Both the position numbers and the translations under genes were made by a program. A stretch of DNA of 64,000 nucleotides from Homarus americanus (taxonomy: Eukaryota; Arthropoda; Malacostraca; Decapoda; Nephropidae), in contig NW_024753828.1 of the NCBI RefSeq assembly GCF_018991925.1, forward strand, positions 1,970,014 through 2,034,013. Direction: 5' to 3'. The notes beneath the pieces are model-generated. The model made no database searches, was not told where the DNA came from, and saw only the letters and a program-made list of their open reading frames with translations. Positions within the stretch are counted from its first letter, which is position 1. Each line of letters begins with the position of its first letter. Below are positions 10,481-34,230 of the stretch, piece after piece.

Positions 10481-11158
10481 ATACTCCCCCTTCCCTCCAG
10501 GCAGTGTAGGAAACTTGTTGTCTGCAGGGTTGCATGGCACATGTGAGGCAGAACGGGCGGTTCATGCCACATGCGAGACATAACAGCGAGGGTGTGGATG
10601 AGCCGGCCGCTAGGGGAGACAACTGTCTAGACACACGAGATCTGTGGGAGAAGAGAGGGAGAAAAAGGGTGTGTGGGGGCGATGAATGTTGTGCTTCTGT
10701 AGCTGCAGGGGCAGCGTCCTCATGGTCACTGGCTGGGATGACTGGGTCAGGGGCGACGTCAGGAGGAGGGTCTATGATAGGAGCAGGTTCTACAACAGCA
10801 GTAGGGTCCACGACAGCAGCAGGGTGCAGGACAGTAGCAGGGAGTGCCTGTGGGAAAAAAAAAGCGGTGTGTGGGGGCGATGAATGCTGTGCTTCCCTCT
10901 CGGTAGGTACAGAGTCCTCAGATGCGCCTGCTGGGGTCGGTAGGACGTGGTGCTTGGGGCAGGAAGAGGAGCTGGTGTCTGCTTAGAGAAGCAGTGCTGC
11001 TCTAGGGTGTCTAACCTGCGGTGTAGAGACAGTAGCTGTAGAGCCGATGAGAGCTGCCTCTTTGTGGATAAGCCAGTCTTCCATGATGCTTGAAGACTGG
11101 GAGAGTGATCGGTTTCTCCTCCATCCTGTGTGAGTGCGTCACTCCGGGGGTCACCATT
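10481..11158 (-). mobile_element. Internal region of a deleted Gypsy derivative
   Basis: Only about 680 bp lies between the two LTRs. Minus-strand order is primer-binding site, a short leader with a possible gag start near 11125, then the proline/aspartate-rich Pol tail, then the polypurine tract. Reverse transcriptase, RNase H and integrase are gone. The cis signals needed for mobilisation by a full-length relative are present, so this looks like a non-autonomous derivative. Confidence 0.7.
11139..11156 (-). promoter_or_regulatory. Primer-binding site of the Gypsy derivative
   Basis: On the minus strand, two bases after the LTR end, the sequence reads TGGTGACCCCCGGAGTGA. TGG pairs with the CCA end of a tRNA, and this form is typical of Ty3/Gypsy primer sites. 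Which tRNA is used cannot be decided here. Confidence 0.7.
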
Positions 11159-11650
11159 TGTAGCGTACGAGATGTTTGGTTCACACTCAGGATGGGATGG
11201 AGAAAGGAAACTCACAATGTGCTCTCTGTATACATGTTGTATTGGATGTACAATGCAGCTTGGTGCTGGGAAGTGGCAGCGTGGTTACAAGCGTAATGTA
11301 GAGAGAGCTGGTTGGTGAGGGTACTCAGAGGAGGACCAGCTTGTGGTTTCATGGTCGCCGGGTGAGAGCGAGACCGCCAGGCAGGAGGTGGAGGAGGCAG
11401 GTGTTGTTTGCTGCGGGTTGTAGCTAGAAGGGCTTACCACGAGGTGTGTGGGTCGCTGCGGGTCGCTGGCGGGAGTGCAGGGGCCTGTAGGGCAGGAGGA
11501 GGAGGAGGAGGTGTTGCTGCTAGCTGGTGTAGGTAGAAAGAGGTAGGTCACTACGAGGTCAGGTCTTATAGCTGGAGGTAGGCGTGGCTTAATAGTTGAC
11601 CTTCCGTCATAAAGGGCGCTACGGACGTAGACCACCAGGCATACACTGTA
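11159..11650 (-). mobile_element. Gypsy-family LTR, right copy, outer end missing
   Basis: It starts TGTAGCG and follows the 10030-10480 LTR, with an extra GGTCGCTG-rich internal expansion. It breaks off after GGCATACACTG, lacking the last 75 bp or so that would end in CTACA. It then runs straight into another copy of the Pol tail. Confidence 0.8.
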
Positions 11651-12115
11651 CTCCGGGGTCGGGAGAGACTTGTTGTTCGCAGGGTTGCATGGCACATGAG
11701 GCAGAACGGGCGGTGAATGCCACATGAGACATAACGTGTGAGGGCGTGATGAGCCGGCCGCTAGGGGGGGGGGGCAATTCTCTCTAGATACACGAGATCT
11801 GTGGGAGAAAAGAGGGAGAAAGAGGGTTGTGGAGGCGATGAATGTTGTGCTTCCCTCGCGACAGGTACAGAGTCCTCAGATGCGCCTGCTGGGGTGTGTG
11901 GGCCTGGGTTCAGGAGCAGGGGCTGCATCAGGAAGTGTGTCCATGACAGCAGCAGGTTGCATGACAGCAGCAGGGTCCATGACAGCAGCAGGGTGCATGA
12001 CAGCAGCAGGGTCCACGACAGCAGCAGGGTGCAGGACAGTAGAGTACCTGAGGGAAAAAAAAGGGTGTGTGGGGCCGCACTCAGGTGCATGGGCCATGTC
12101 GGGAGCAGGGCTGCC
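11651..12115 (-). pseudogene. Second copy of the Gypsy Pol tail region
   Basis: It matches 10500-10900 and 25919-26320: AGGGTTGCATGGCACATG, GAGCCGGCCGCTAGGGG and a run of ACAGCAGCAGGGT repeats (11944-12035). Minus-strand frames encode HPAAVMDPAAVM-type units interrupted by small indels. It lacks a polypurine tract and LTR of its own on the left, so a recombination event joined it to the truncated LTR. Confidence 0.75.
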
Positions 12116-12891
12116 AGGCAGGAGCGGAGGAGGGGATTTTCAGTTCAGACTCTTGGAAAACTCCCCAGCACAGAGAAACATTCTGAGAATGTGGGCTGGT
12201 GTTTGTCTGTGCAAGATGCATAGTTAGATATTCAGAAAGTTTTTTCCAGTAACCGGAAATATTTCCAGGGATGGGGGATTTTTCCGCTTTGGAGAAAGTC
12301 GTATGGTTAGCTGGAAATCTCTCATGCCCGGAAGTGCTCTGCACCATTTGTTCTGGCTAATGGGGATATCACTGTACTACCGCCACCTCACCACCCGCTT
12401 CCCGGCCACACGCCACCTCCCTGTTGCGCGCCTCTCCACCATCCGCCTCTACCAACCACTATTGCATCACCCTCTTCCAGCAGTGATCCTGATGATTCCC
12501 CTATGCTTCACTAACCAGATGTCTCTCTATGTACAGTGCACCACACTATCAAGCTCCAAACTCCCACATATGAATGTAAGTATTGGTGACTTGAGTTTCT
12601 CATACACAGTATAGATATATATATATTAGTGCACTAAGGTATTATATAAGTGGCTATTTGTGGTTTTTCCAATTCACACACATTTCTTGGAACCTATCCC
12701 TTGCAAATGGCAAGTGTTTACTGTAATTGAGGACTGCCTGTGAAAGGGCAATTTTGGTTGTACAGTATTTAAAAAATCAGCAAAGTTGTGAACTGGAAAT
12801 TACTATCTGTGAAACTATGGGGTACAGTATACGGTACAAGAAAGCCCCTGTATGAGAAATAATTAAGAAATAGAACAACTTAAATTGTTTG
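12116..12891. other. Non-coding sequence downstream of PPIH
   Basis: An open frame at 12303-12614 has no recognisable motif. No exon could be supported, and I see no repeat boundaries. Confidence 0.4.
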
Positions 12892-12897
12892 TTTATT
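12892..12897 (-). terminator. PPIH: Candidate polyadenylation signal for PPIH
   Basis: AATAAA on the minus strand, about 400 bp past the PPIH stop codon at 13296-13298. Other AT-rich hexamers may serve instead, and nothing in the sequence proves use. Confidence 0.3.
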
Positions 12898-13295
12898 TAA
12901 TTGGCATTTTCACTGGTATACAAGTTACATGAATTTGATGATAAAGGGAAACAGTGGCATACTCTCAGAATGTTTTCATAAAAAATTTATATCTGTGCAA
13001 AATATTAATCTATACAAATACTGTACTAATATCAGTCAAGCTAAACAGAGTTCCTTGTCTTTCATTCATGAAGGCTTCAAATTGCATTTTTTCCACTTCA
13101 TATTGTCACTTTTCCATTTTCTTCATAAAAAAAATAAAGTATCCTGTACTTCATAATCTTGGTCCTTAATAAACACATTGTCTAACCCTAAACAGGTATG
13201 AACTTTAATGTTGTTATATTGTACACTTATTTCATTAAATTTAATATTTTTTTTTTACAAACACTACTAGCATTCTTCTTTTTAAAATCAGAATA

Positions 13296-25394
<12,099 letters not shown>

Positions 25395-25501
25395 TCTGGG
25401 AGGTGATTACTTGAAAATGTTATAATTTATGTTCACACAAGTTTAAAGTGTACGCGAGGTTTGTTGTTGGTGTTGAGCAGTCAGCTGTCCAGTGTCAACA
25501 G

Positions 25502-25600
25502 CAGTGTTGCCATCTACAAATTTACATTCCCGCTGTATAAAACTCCAAACCACGCTAGATTTGACCCCTAACCGCTAGATAATAGCATGTGTTACCATCT
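25502..25600. mobile_element. Possible hAT terminus upstream of PPIH
   Basis: CAGTGTTGCCATCTAC followed by CTAGATTT and CGCTAGATAA motifs resembles the ends and subterminal repeats of the hAT element at 2007. No second end was found. It starts 108 bp upstream of the PPIH start codon. Confidence 0.35.
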
Positions 25601-25639
25601 TTATATATACCGTATATAGATATATAGACAATTAAACTG

Positions 25640-25644
<5 letters not shown>

Positions 25645-25722
<78 letters not shown>
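25645..25722. repeat. (TA)n array
   Basis: About 78 bp of pure TA. Confidence 0.95.
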
Positions 25723-25726
<4 letters not shown>

Positions 25727-25797
25727 ATGGTACATAGAAGTACTGTATAGCTAATTAACACACCGGTGGGCATAATATCACAAAAGTAATATTTTTA

Positions 25798-25858
25798 CTT
25801 TTACTTGTATCCTCTTTACCACTGATCGGCTCGTTAGCCACTTGGGCGATCGGTCACG
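25798..25858 (-). mobile_element. CR1-like LINE 3'-end fragment
   Basis: It matches 3437-3496 (CCACTGATCGGCTCGTTAGC and GGGCGATCGGTCACG). It is joined directly to the Gypsy LTR start at 25860, marking an insertion into or recombination with this LINE tail. Confidence 0.75.
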
Positions 25859-25859
25859 T

Positions 25860-26735
25860 TGTAGTGGATTCCTTCCCTACAAGCACCGAACCTTCTCGAA
25901 TTCCCCAGCCTACGCCTCTTTTCTCCCTCAGGTACCCCCTGCTACTGTCCTGCACCCTGCTGCTGTCGTGACCCTGCTGCTGTCATGCAACCTGCTGCTG
26001 TCATGGACACTCTTCCTAACGCAGCCCCTGCTCCTGACCCAGGCCCACACACCCCAGCAGGCGCATCTGAGGACTCTGTACCTGTCGCGAGGGAAGCACA
26101 ACATTCATCGCCTCCACAACCCTCTTTCTCCCTCTTTTCTCCCACAGATCTCGTGTATCTACAGTAGACAGAGTTGCCCCCCCCCCTCCCTAGCGGCCGG
26201 CTCATCCACGCCCTAGCCGTTATGTCCCACATGTGGCATGCACCGCCCGTTCTGCCTCACATGTGACACGCAACTCTGCCAACCTCCAGCCTCCCGCCGC
26301 GCCCGGAGGGAAAGGGGAGTATTGTAGTGGATTCCTCCTCTACAAGCACCGAACCTTCTCGAATTCCCCAGCTTACGCCTCCAGCGCCGCCCACGGAGCG
26401 GGAGACGACTATCTACTCACGCCTATCCTCGCCTTATAAGGCCTGACACCGCTGTGACCAGCCTCTTTCTACTCAGTGCCACAGCCAAGCAACACCTCCT
26501 CCTCCGCGCCAGCCTGGCGGCTCCCGCACCCTCGCCACCTTGGCGTCCCTCGTCGCGTGCCCTCTTCTGGCATCCTCACCAACCAGCTCTCTCTACATCA
26601 CGCTTGTAACCACGCTGCCACTTCCCAGCACCAAGCTGCACTGTACATCCAATACAATATGTATACAGAGAGCACATTGTGAGTTTCCTTTCTCCATCCC
26701 ATCCTGAGTGTGAACAAATATCTCATTACCCCACA
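25860..26735 (+). mobile_element. Deleted Gypsy derivative: 59-bp LTR stub, Pol tail, full 3' LTR
   Basis: 25860-25918 repeats the first 59 bases of the LTR (TGTAGTGGATTCC through CCCCAGCCTACGCCT). 25919-26303 encodes the proline-rich Pol tail (AAVMDTLPNAAPAPDPGP; ending LQPPAAPGGKGEYC) with small frame breaks. 26304-26322 is the purine tract, and 26323-26735 is a 413-bp LTR ending CCCCACA. It is plus-strand, opposite to the related copies at 5.8-12.1 kb. No matching target duplication was found. Confidence 0.75.
26323..26735 (+). mobile_element. 3' LTR of the Gypsy derivative
   Basis: It starts TGTAGTGG and ends CCCCACA. It contains CGCCTTATAAGGCC (26430-26443), a plausible TATA-type promoter element, and the run CAATATGTATACAGAGAGCA shared, inverted, with the other LTRs. 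Confidence 0.8.
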
Positions 26736-27197
26736 GGCTAATCCCCGTATAAGAAAAAAAAAATGTCACATTGCACTTTGTTTGCTTATCAAACTTGTTA
26801 CTTTACTAACAACTGATTATGAATTTGCTTACTTTGAAGGTTGTTTGGTTAGTTATTTGGTTACTATATCAATAATTATTTTCTTTTGTAATATATTATA
26901 TTGGTAAAGTTGTTTGGATTAATAACTTGTAAGAATGATAATATTGTTTGTTAAATTATCTTATATTTTTTTATTAAATTGACAATGTGTTCTGATTCAC
27001 CTGTTTAGCTAGTTAGTTAATAAGCTCTTCCTCCCTATTACCAGTAACATACGTAGCGAGTGTTACTGGGCGTTTATACTCCTCTGCCAACCACACGTAT
27101 AATCAAACACCGGGTGGTTAAACTCCTCTGCCAACCACAAGGACTGTAAACATATAGGGTGAGATTTTTGTACACATGACATCCACTAGAGGTGATT
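26736..27197. other. Non-coding sequence
   Basis: AT-rich. A short direct repeat, ACTCCTCTGCCAACCACA, occurs twice (about 27078 and 27123). No gene is supported. Confidence 0.4.
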
Positions 27198-27201
27198 GGA
27201 C

Positions 27202-27767
27202 TGTAGTGGATCTCTCCCCGACAACTGCGTATCCGTATTCCAATGCATTCCAATACGACAGTATCCTAGCAACCAGCGAGCTGCTTTGGGGTCGCCACCT
27301 GCTACGTCTACCCTAGCAACGGAGTCAAGCAACCGGCGAGTTCCCACGGGTTTACTTCCGGCTGCTGTGTATATAAGCTCTCAGTCTCTCCATTGAGATG
27401 GATTCTGCCCTAAGTTCCTGAACACGCAACACCACCTCTGAGCAAGCTCCTTGCTGACCAGCTCTCATTCTACCCTACGTTCCTGAACACGCAACACCTC
27501 CTCCGAGCAAGCTCCTCGTTGTCCTCCAGCTCTCATTCAACCTGGAGGACAGCAACACGCAACATCTCCTCTAACGAAGCTCCTGCACAGATACCTCCTC
27601 AAGCACGCTACTCACTGAACGTGTCTCTTGAGCAAGCTTCTCGCCACACGGCATCTCCAGCACCAGACTGTCTTGTATATAATATATTTTATATAAGAAA
27701 ACCACCACCTAGAGTTTCCTTCCATCCATCCTGAATGCTAGACAACATAATATCACGTAACCCTACA
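27202..27767 (+). mobile_element. Solo LTR, Gypsy type, with 4-bp target duplication
   Basis: 566 bp, starting TGTAGTGG and ending CCTACA, flanked on both sides by GGAC (27198-27201 and 27768-27771). A TATA-like GTATATAAG lies at about 27367. Internal GAACACGCAACACC units recur. No internal retroelement sequence follows, which fits a solo LTR left by recombination. It is a different subfamily from 26323, although the ends match. Confidence 0.88.
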
Positions 27768-27771
27768 GGAC

Positions 27772-28640
27772 CATCAGGAGACTGTTAGTCACACCCAGGT
27801 TCTCTCTGTGGCAAATGATAAGAAAACTCTGATACGGTTGTTGATTTTAGATTCAGCATTTCAGTTTTTAAATTTTCACTGGAAACTCACACACCCTCCC
27901 TCACTCTAACACCCATCTCATTATTTCTCTCCATCCTCTCAACCACACACCCTCCCTCACTCTACTATCCATCTCATTATTTCCTTCCATTCTTTATTCA
28001 CACACACCCCCTCACTCTACCATCCATCTCATTATTTGAAATAATGAGGGAGGGTGAGAGGATGGAGGGAAATAAATTTCCCTCCATCCGCTCACCCACA
28101 CACCCTCCCTCACTCTACCATCCTTCTCATTCTCAGCCTTCATCCTCCCATTGTGATGGGATCTAGGTAGTTAGCTCTTTCAAGAAAATTATTTAATATA
28201 TGTTTGTTCATTCTTTTTCATCTTATATGTGTTATGTTATGTTTGTTTGTGATATGTATTGTTGTACTGTCGGTTATATAGTGTATTGGTGTATTGTAAA
28301 TTATGTATTGTTTGTGTCAATGTTTACATCCTTGTAGTGAGTAATAAACAAACTGACAACTCTGTTTGGTTAGTTGGTAGGCCTACCAGTAGCAGTCACT
28401 CACCCCCCTGTCTTCCTGATGTGCTGTTGTTCCTGACTGTCTCTGACCTGCGCTATGTTATACTGCCAGATTCTGGGGTCACTAATTCTAAGGGGACAGT
28501 ATGTAGCTCGTTAGGTAGCGGGCTGAGTAAGCTAGACATTGGATTGAGTTTTTCATTGACCAAATCGATAGTGGGAAGAAGGGTGAAACATCAAGCATGT
28601 CTTAACTAATTTATTCCTTACAAAACATATTGCATCCCGC
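27772..28640. repeat. CACACACCCTCCCTCACTC minisatellite and non-coding sequence
   Basis: Between about 27885 and 28140, units of 55-65 bp containing CCCTCACTCTACCATC and CATCTCATTATTT repeat four times. One lies inverted (28039-28072), so a small hairpin forms. Related units are at 30840-31070. 28141-28640 holds nothing supportable. Confidence 0.6.
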
Positions 28641-28905
28641 CAAAATACAAGAAGAGTTGGCCTTCCTCAGGAGCACAATTATGATTTACGTTATACTGCA
28701 CAACAACACACGTCTTACATCAACTGCGTGTCATTAACATACACATACTTCATAACAATCACTGACCTTACCTCGGTCATTCCTTCTCACTATAACACCA
28801 AATACATCAGACTGCACCACCTGTTAGAGTATAACATCACCTGTTACATTACAAAAAGAGTTGGCCTTCATCAGAAGAACAATATTATTTTCATTACACT
28901 TCTCT
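28641..28905. repeat. Short direct duplication
   Basis: GAGTTGGCCTTCCTCAGGAG (28651) and GAGTTGGCCTTCATCAGAAG (28858) begin two similar stretches about 207 bp apart. The function is unknown. Confidence 0.45.
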
Positions 28906-29302
28906 TGATGAGCAGATGGGATACTTCCCAGGTAATCATACCAGTATTGGTTCCACGCCTGGTATTAGGAAGTCGCTCCACATAGTGACCGCGAAACTTC
29001 TCAAGTATACAATGATTTTCTCCTATCCTGGTTGGTGATATGTAGGGTATCCACAGATTCACAGTGGAGGTGCATGACCACTGTGAGCAGACGCACCCCA
29101 CATGGTGCATTCCTCAGTGGTGGTCCTGGCTGACGCTCGTGTGGTACCTGTGCTGGTGAAAGGGCTGGCGTCACTGAGAATGATGCCTGAGGGGCTTTCA
29201 TCACCACACACTAGTACACTATGACTTCACTTTATAACATCAGGCAAGGTTTTAAGATGTAAAAACTGCTAGATAAGTCTTTTTAGGGCTGAATAAAGCA
29301 CG

Positions 29303-29785
29303 ATGAAGGGCACCAGACTGGTGCCTGCACTTCGGCACCTCAGCTACCCTGAGAGATTGGAGCGCCTGAACTTGCCTATCTTATACTACAGACGGGCAAG
29401 GGGGGACCTAGTTGAGGTGTATAAGCATCTCAGGGGGCACTACTCAGTTGAGTGTCCTTACTTGGAGCTGGCGGACGCTCGCCCCACAAGGGGTCACAGC
29501 TCAAGACTGAAGAAGCTGCAAGTCCAGAAAACCGCGAGGGCAAACTTTTTCGGAGTGAGGGTTGTAAACTCTTGGGACTATCTACCAGAGAGTGTTGTGA
29601 CGGCACCGAGTGTGAGCTCTTTCAAGACAAGACTTGACCAACACTGGAGCGGGTTCAGGTACATTCAGGAGCCGGTGCATGCCCAGTATTTGCCAACAGT
29701 GCGTCACAGACGTGACCGATCGCCCGGGCTGCTAGCGAGCCGATCTTTTGGTGAAGAAGATAAATGAAAAGGAAAAGTTGGTGAG
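29303..29785 (+). pseudogene. CR1-like LINE, C-terminal and 3'-end fragment
   Basis: A 154-codon frame encodes RHLSYPERLERLNLP, RGDLVEVYKHLRGHYSVECP, LADARPTRGHSSRLKK and SVSSFKTRLDQHWSGF. It is nearly identical to the frame at 3655-4000. It retains the last part intact through the 3' end (GATCGCCCGGGC and AAGATAAATGAAAAGGAAAA). It is a typical 5'-truncated LINE insertion with no RT core. Confidence 0.9.
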
Positions 29786-29865
29786 AGGGCGGGCGTCACT
29801 GAGGGCGATGTCCCGCGCCTCTCACTGACTTAGGCCTACAGTTTCCAATCTTTAATTTTCACTTT

Positions 29866-30108
29866 GATTTCTTATGGTTCTCACATGAACACTTTCCTAT
29901 TTATTGTGACTTTATGCCTTATAAATACATTTCCTACTCCTAAATTACACACTAAGGTAAGGATCTGGTTAGACAGTTCCTGGGGAAATTTATTGGGCGA
30001 TATCATTAACTCAAAACTGTAGTCCGGAGCGGAATGGACATCACATCGAACAAAACCTAGTATCGCATTTTCATGTCGTGGGTATGTCCACTTCACTTCA
30101 ATCTTATT
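29866..30108 (-). CDS. Unrecognised short open frame
   Basis: A frame of about 76 codons on the minus strand (KIEVKWTYPRHENAIL; SPNKFPQELSNQ; stop near 29881). Its composition looks protein-like, but I recognise no family and see no splice signals that fix its ends. It could equally be chance or a transposon remnant. No neighbour gives it a role. Confidence 0.15.
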
Positions 30109-31410
30109 TAGGAATCCTCACATGTTGCAATCGTTGAACACATGAGATTAACTGATCATTGCATTGTTCGTTTATATTATCATCTGATACCTGCGGTAGT
30201 TATGATCACTAATCGTACAGACGTAAATAGAATCACTAGTCCATATCAATTGGACCTTCCCAATCATCCTATAGATACCTTGAGTTCTTCTTAATGTTAT
30301 GAGTACATACACTTAGTATTATATGACCGTACCTGGGTACAATTCGTATAGAACTAACATCAACATTCAGTAGGTGAGTTATCCTTTATCAACGTTTCCC
30401 GTTTTCTGAGATTTGAATGTTATGTAGCGTAATATGAATTAAAGAGTTTTTAGGGATGACAATGATGTGCGCAGTACAGTGTATGCACATCCGGCGTCTC
30501 TGAGGGTTTTGTGTTTGTGCCACTGAGTGGTCACTTCACAGCTAAGTTTAGTTTTTGCATATTGTGATAGGTAACACTTATTCTATGTGTTAATTGTAAG
30601 ATTAGAGGTTCTTGTCTTTTTGTCCCTGGTGTTGTTTCTCAGTTGTAGTTAATGTACTTTAATTTTCACCTTTCTGTATAGTGTAAATATGTTTAATACT
30701 AAATATATTATAGCAGTTTCTAGTATATTATGAATATTCCCGTTCTACGTTTATCTTCCCTTGTGTTTTCATGTTGTGGAACATTATAATAATCCCTAGA
30801 CCAGTACGGCCAATAGCACCATCTAGGCCCCCTCCCCTTCACTCAACCATCCATCTCATTTTCTACCATCCTGCCATCCACTCTTCCCCACTCAACCATC
30901 CATCTCATTTTCTACCACCATCCTGCCATCCACTCTTCCCCACTCAACCATCCATCTCATTCTCAGCCTCCATCCTCGTGCCCACACTCCCTCCCTCACT
31001 CTACTTCCATCATTCTCAGCCTCTACCCTCCCACTCACACACCCTCCTTCAATCTACCATCTTATCTTATTCTCACCTTCCATCTATCTAATAACTAGAA
31101 ACAAAAGAGTGATTGATCTACTCTGAACGAAGACCAAGTTGACAAAAATTGAATCATACTACTTGATCACGATTTATATTTCACTCCAGTAACTCCAAGT
31201 GATACACCAGTTTTAAGTTTGGCGGGTAGGACGTTCTTTATGGGCTAAGGGACAGGCATACAGGTGTTTTGAATTATATTAAGGGAGGAGCTGAAAATGA
31301 ACTATAAACACTTCATTCCCTTACATAAATTAAAATATTTACACTACTTACAAAAATAAATCAGTCACATGAACACGCGAAGCTTCGAATAAACACACAT
31401 ACGCAAGTGT

Positions 31411-31412
<2 letters not shown>
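30109..31412. other. Non-coding sequence with CCATC-rich repeats
   Basis: 30840-31070 holds repeated CCATCCATCTCATTTTCTAC and CACTCTTCCCCACTCAAC units, related to 27885-28140. The rest shows nothing supportable. Confidence 0.5.

Positions 31413-31474
<62 letters not shown>
31413..31474. repeat. (GA)n microsatellite
   Basis: About 31 GA units after GACA. Confidence 0.97.
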
Positions 31475-31478
<4 letters not shown>

Positions 31479-31679
31479 ATACTACCGTAAACGGACTCGA
31501 AGGTACACGACTGTAAGTATAAATCACACATATACAACACACTCAGGTAATATCTCACAAGCTATTCATTCACTTCTACGTACACCATGTCCTTCCTCCT
31601 CAGAGTTACACTATAAGACAGTCGAGCAATATCCCATCCCCAAAGTCAAGGGTCCAGGTTGAAACACACATCCTAACAC

Positions 31680-33420
31680 ATCTACACTATCTTCTTAACA
31701 CACATCTTCACTATCATCCTAACACATCTCAACTATCATCCTAATACATCTTCACTATCATCCTAACACATCTCAACTATCATCCTAATACATCTTCACT
31801 ATCATCCTAACACACATCTTCACTGTCATCCTAACATCTTCACTGTCATTCTAACATCTTTACTGTCATCCTAACATCTTTACTGTCATCCTAACATCTT
31901 TACTGTCATCCTAACATCTTCACTGTCATCCTAACATCTTCACTGTCATCCTAACATCTTCACTGTCATCCTAACATCTTTACTGTCATCCTAACATCTT
32001 TACTGTCATCCTAACATCTTTACTGTCATCCTAACATCTTCACTGTCATCCTAACATCTTTACTGTCATCCTAACATCTTTACTGTCATCCTAACATCTT
32101 CACTGTCATCCTAACATCTTCACTGTCATCCTAACATCTTCACTGTCATCCTAACATCTTTACTATCATCCTAACATCTTCACTGTCATCCTAACATCTT
32201 TACTATCATCCTAACATCTTCACTGTCATCCTAACATCTTCACTGTCATCCTAACATCTTTACTGTCATCCTAACATCTTTACTGTCATCCTAACATCTT
32301 CACTGTCATCCTAACATCTTCACTGTCATCCTAACATCTTTACATCCTAACATCTTTACTGTCATCCTAACATCTTCACTGTCATCCTAACAACTGTCAT
32401 CCTAACATCTTCACTGTCATCCTAACATCTTTACGTGTCATCCTAACATCTTTACTCATCATCCTAACATCACTCATCTACTGTCATCCTAACATCTTCA
32501 CATCATCCTAACATCTTTACTGTCATCCAACATCTTTTGTCATCCTAACATCTTCACTGTCATCCTAACATCTTCATTGTCATCCTAACAACTGTCATCC
32601 TAACATCTTTACGTCATCCTAACATCTTCACTGTCATCCTAACATACTATCATCCTAACATCTTCACTGTCATCCTAACATCTTCACTGTCATCCTAACA
32701 TCTTTACTGTCATCCTAACATCTTTACTGTCATCCTAACATCTTCACTGTCATCCTAACATCTTCACTGTCATCCTAACAACATCTTCTACTGTCATCCT
32801 AATCATCCTAACATCTTTACTGTCATCCTAACATCTTCACTGTCATCCTAACATCTTTACTGTCATCCTAACATCTTTACTGTCATCCTAACATCTTCAC
32901 TGTCATCCTAACATCTTCACTGTCATCCTAACATCTTCACTGTCATCCTAACATCTTTACTATCATCCTAACATCTTCACTGTCATCCTAACATCTTTAC
33001 TATCATCCTAACATCTTCACTGTCATCCTAACATCTTCACTGTCATCCTAACATCTTTACTGTCATCCTAACATCTTTACTGTCATCCTAACATCTTCAC
33101 TGTCATCCTAACATCTTCACTGTCATCCTAACATCTTCACTGTCATCCTAACATCTTTACTATCATCCTAACATCTTCACTGTCATCCTAACATCTTTAC
33201 TATCATCCTAACATCTTCACTGTCATCCTAACATCTTCACTGTCATCCTAACATCTTTACTGTCATCCTAACATCTTTACTGTCATCCTAACATCTTCAC
33301 TGTCATCCTAACATCTTCACTGTCATCCTAACATCTTTACTATCATCCTAACATCTTTACTGTCATCCTAACATCTTCACTGTCATCCTAACATCATTAC
33401 TATTACCCTAATAAATCATT
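31680..33420. repeat. 20-bp minisatellite, about 1.7 kb
   Basis: About 80 copies of CATCCTAACATCTTYACTGT with a few ACTAT variants and two broken zones (32341-32640 and 32761-32815). Variant order shows a 10-unit (200-bp) higher-order period in 32881-33320. On the left and right it grades into degenerate CACTATCATCCTAACA units. Confidence 0.96.
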
Positions 33421-34080
33421 ACTATCACCTTAATAACCCTCTTCACTATCATCCTCACTATCACCCAATTTTTTTTAATATCACCCAAACAACCATCTTC
33501 ACTATCACTCACTATTACCCCAGCAAACCTTCATTATCACCTTAACAACCATCTTCACTATCACTCACTATTACCCCAGCAAACCTTCATTATCACCTTA
33601 ACAACCATCTTCACTATCACCCTAAGAACCATCTTCACTATTCCTCTAACAACCATCTTCACTATCATCCTCACTATATCTTCACTATCACCCTAACGAC
33701 CATCCTCACTATCACCCTAACAACCATATTCACTATCACTCTCACTATCACCCTAACAAATTTTCACTCACCCTAACAGCCATCTTCCTATCACCCTCAC
33801 CATCACCCTAACAAATCTTCACTCTCACCCTAACAACCATCTTTGCTATCACCCTCATTATAGGTCCACTATCACCCTAACAACCATCCTCACTATTACC
33901 CTAACAAATCTTCACTATTAGAACTAACAACCATCATCACTATCTTCCTAACACATATTTACTATCATCCTAACACATATTCACTATCATCCTAACACAT
34001 GTTCACTATCATCCTATCACACATGTTCACTATCATCTTAATGTAGATCCTCACTATCAGCCACACACAACACTATCATA
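33421..34080. repeat. Degenerate flank of the minisatellite
   Basis: Irregular CACTATCACCCTAACAACCATCTT-like units of 20-35 bp, clearly related to the array but not phased. Confidence 0.8.
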
Positions 34081-34230
34081 TCATGCAATGTTAATACTTT
34101 ACAAAATTCCAACTTCACTTTTTTCATTAGGTAAACGTCAATAAATAAGATTGATAGACGAACAATTTGAGTGGGCAAAACGGATAGTGTAAATTATATA
34201 AACATAAGTAGGATTACTAGTGTCTCACTA

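Noticed and set aside
31348..31558. Ser-Leu repeat proteins
   Set aside because: They are translations of a (GA)n microsatellite.
31680..33420. CRISPR-like regular repeats
   Set aside because: The 20-bp units are directly head-to-tail with no unique spacers, and the window is eukaryotic. It is a minisatellite.
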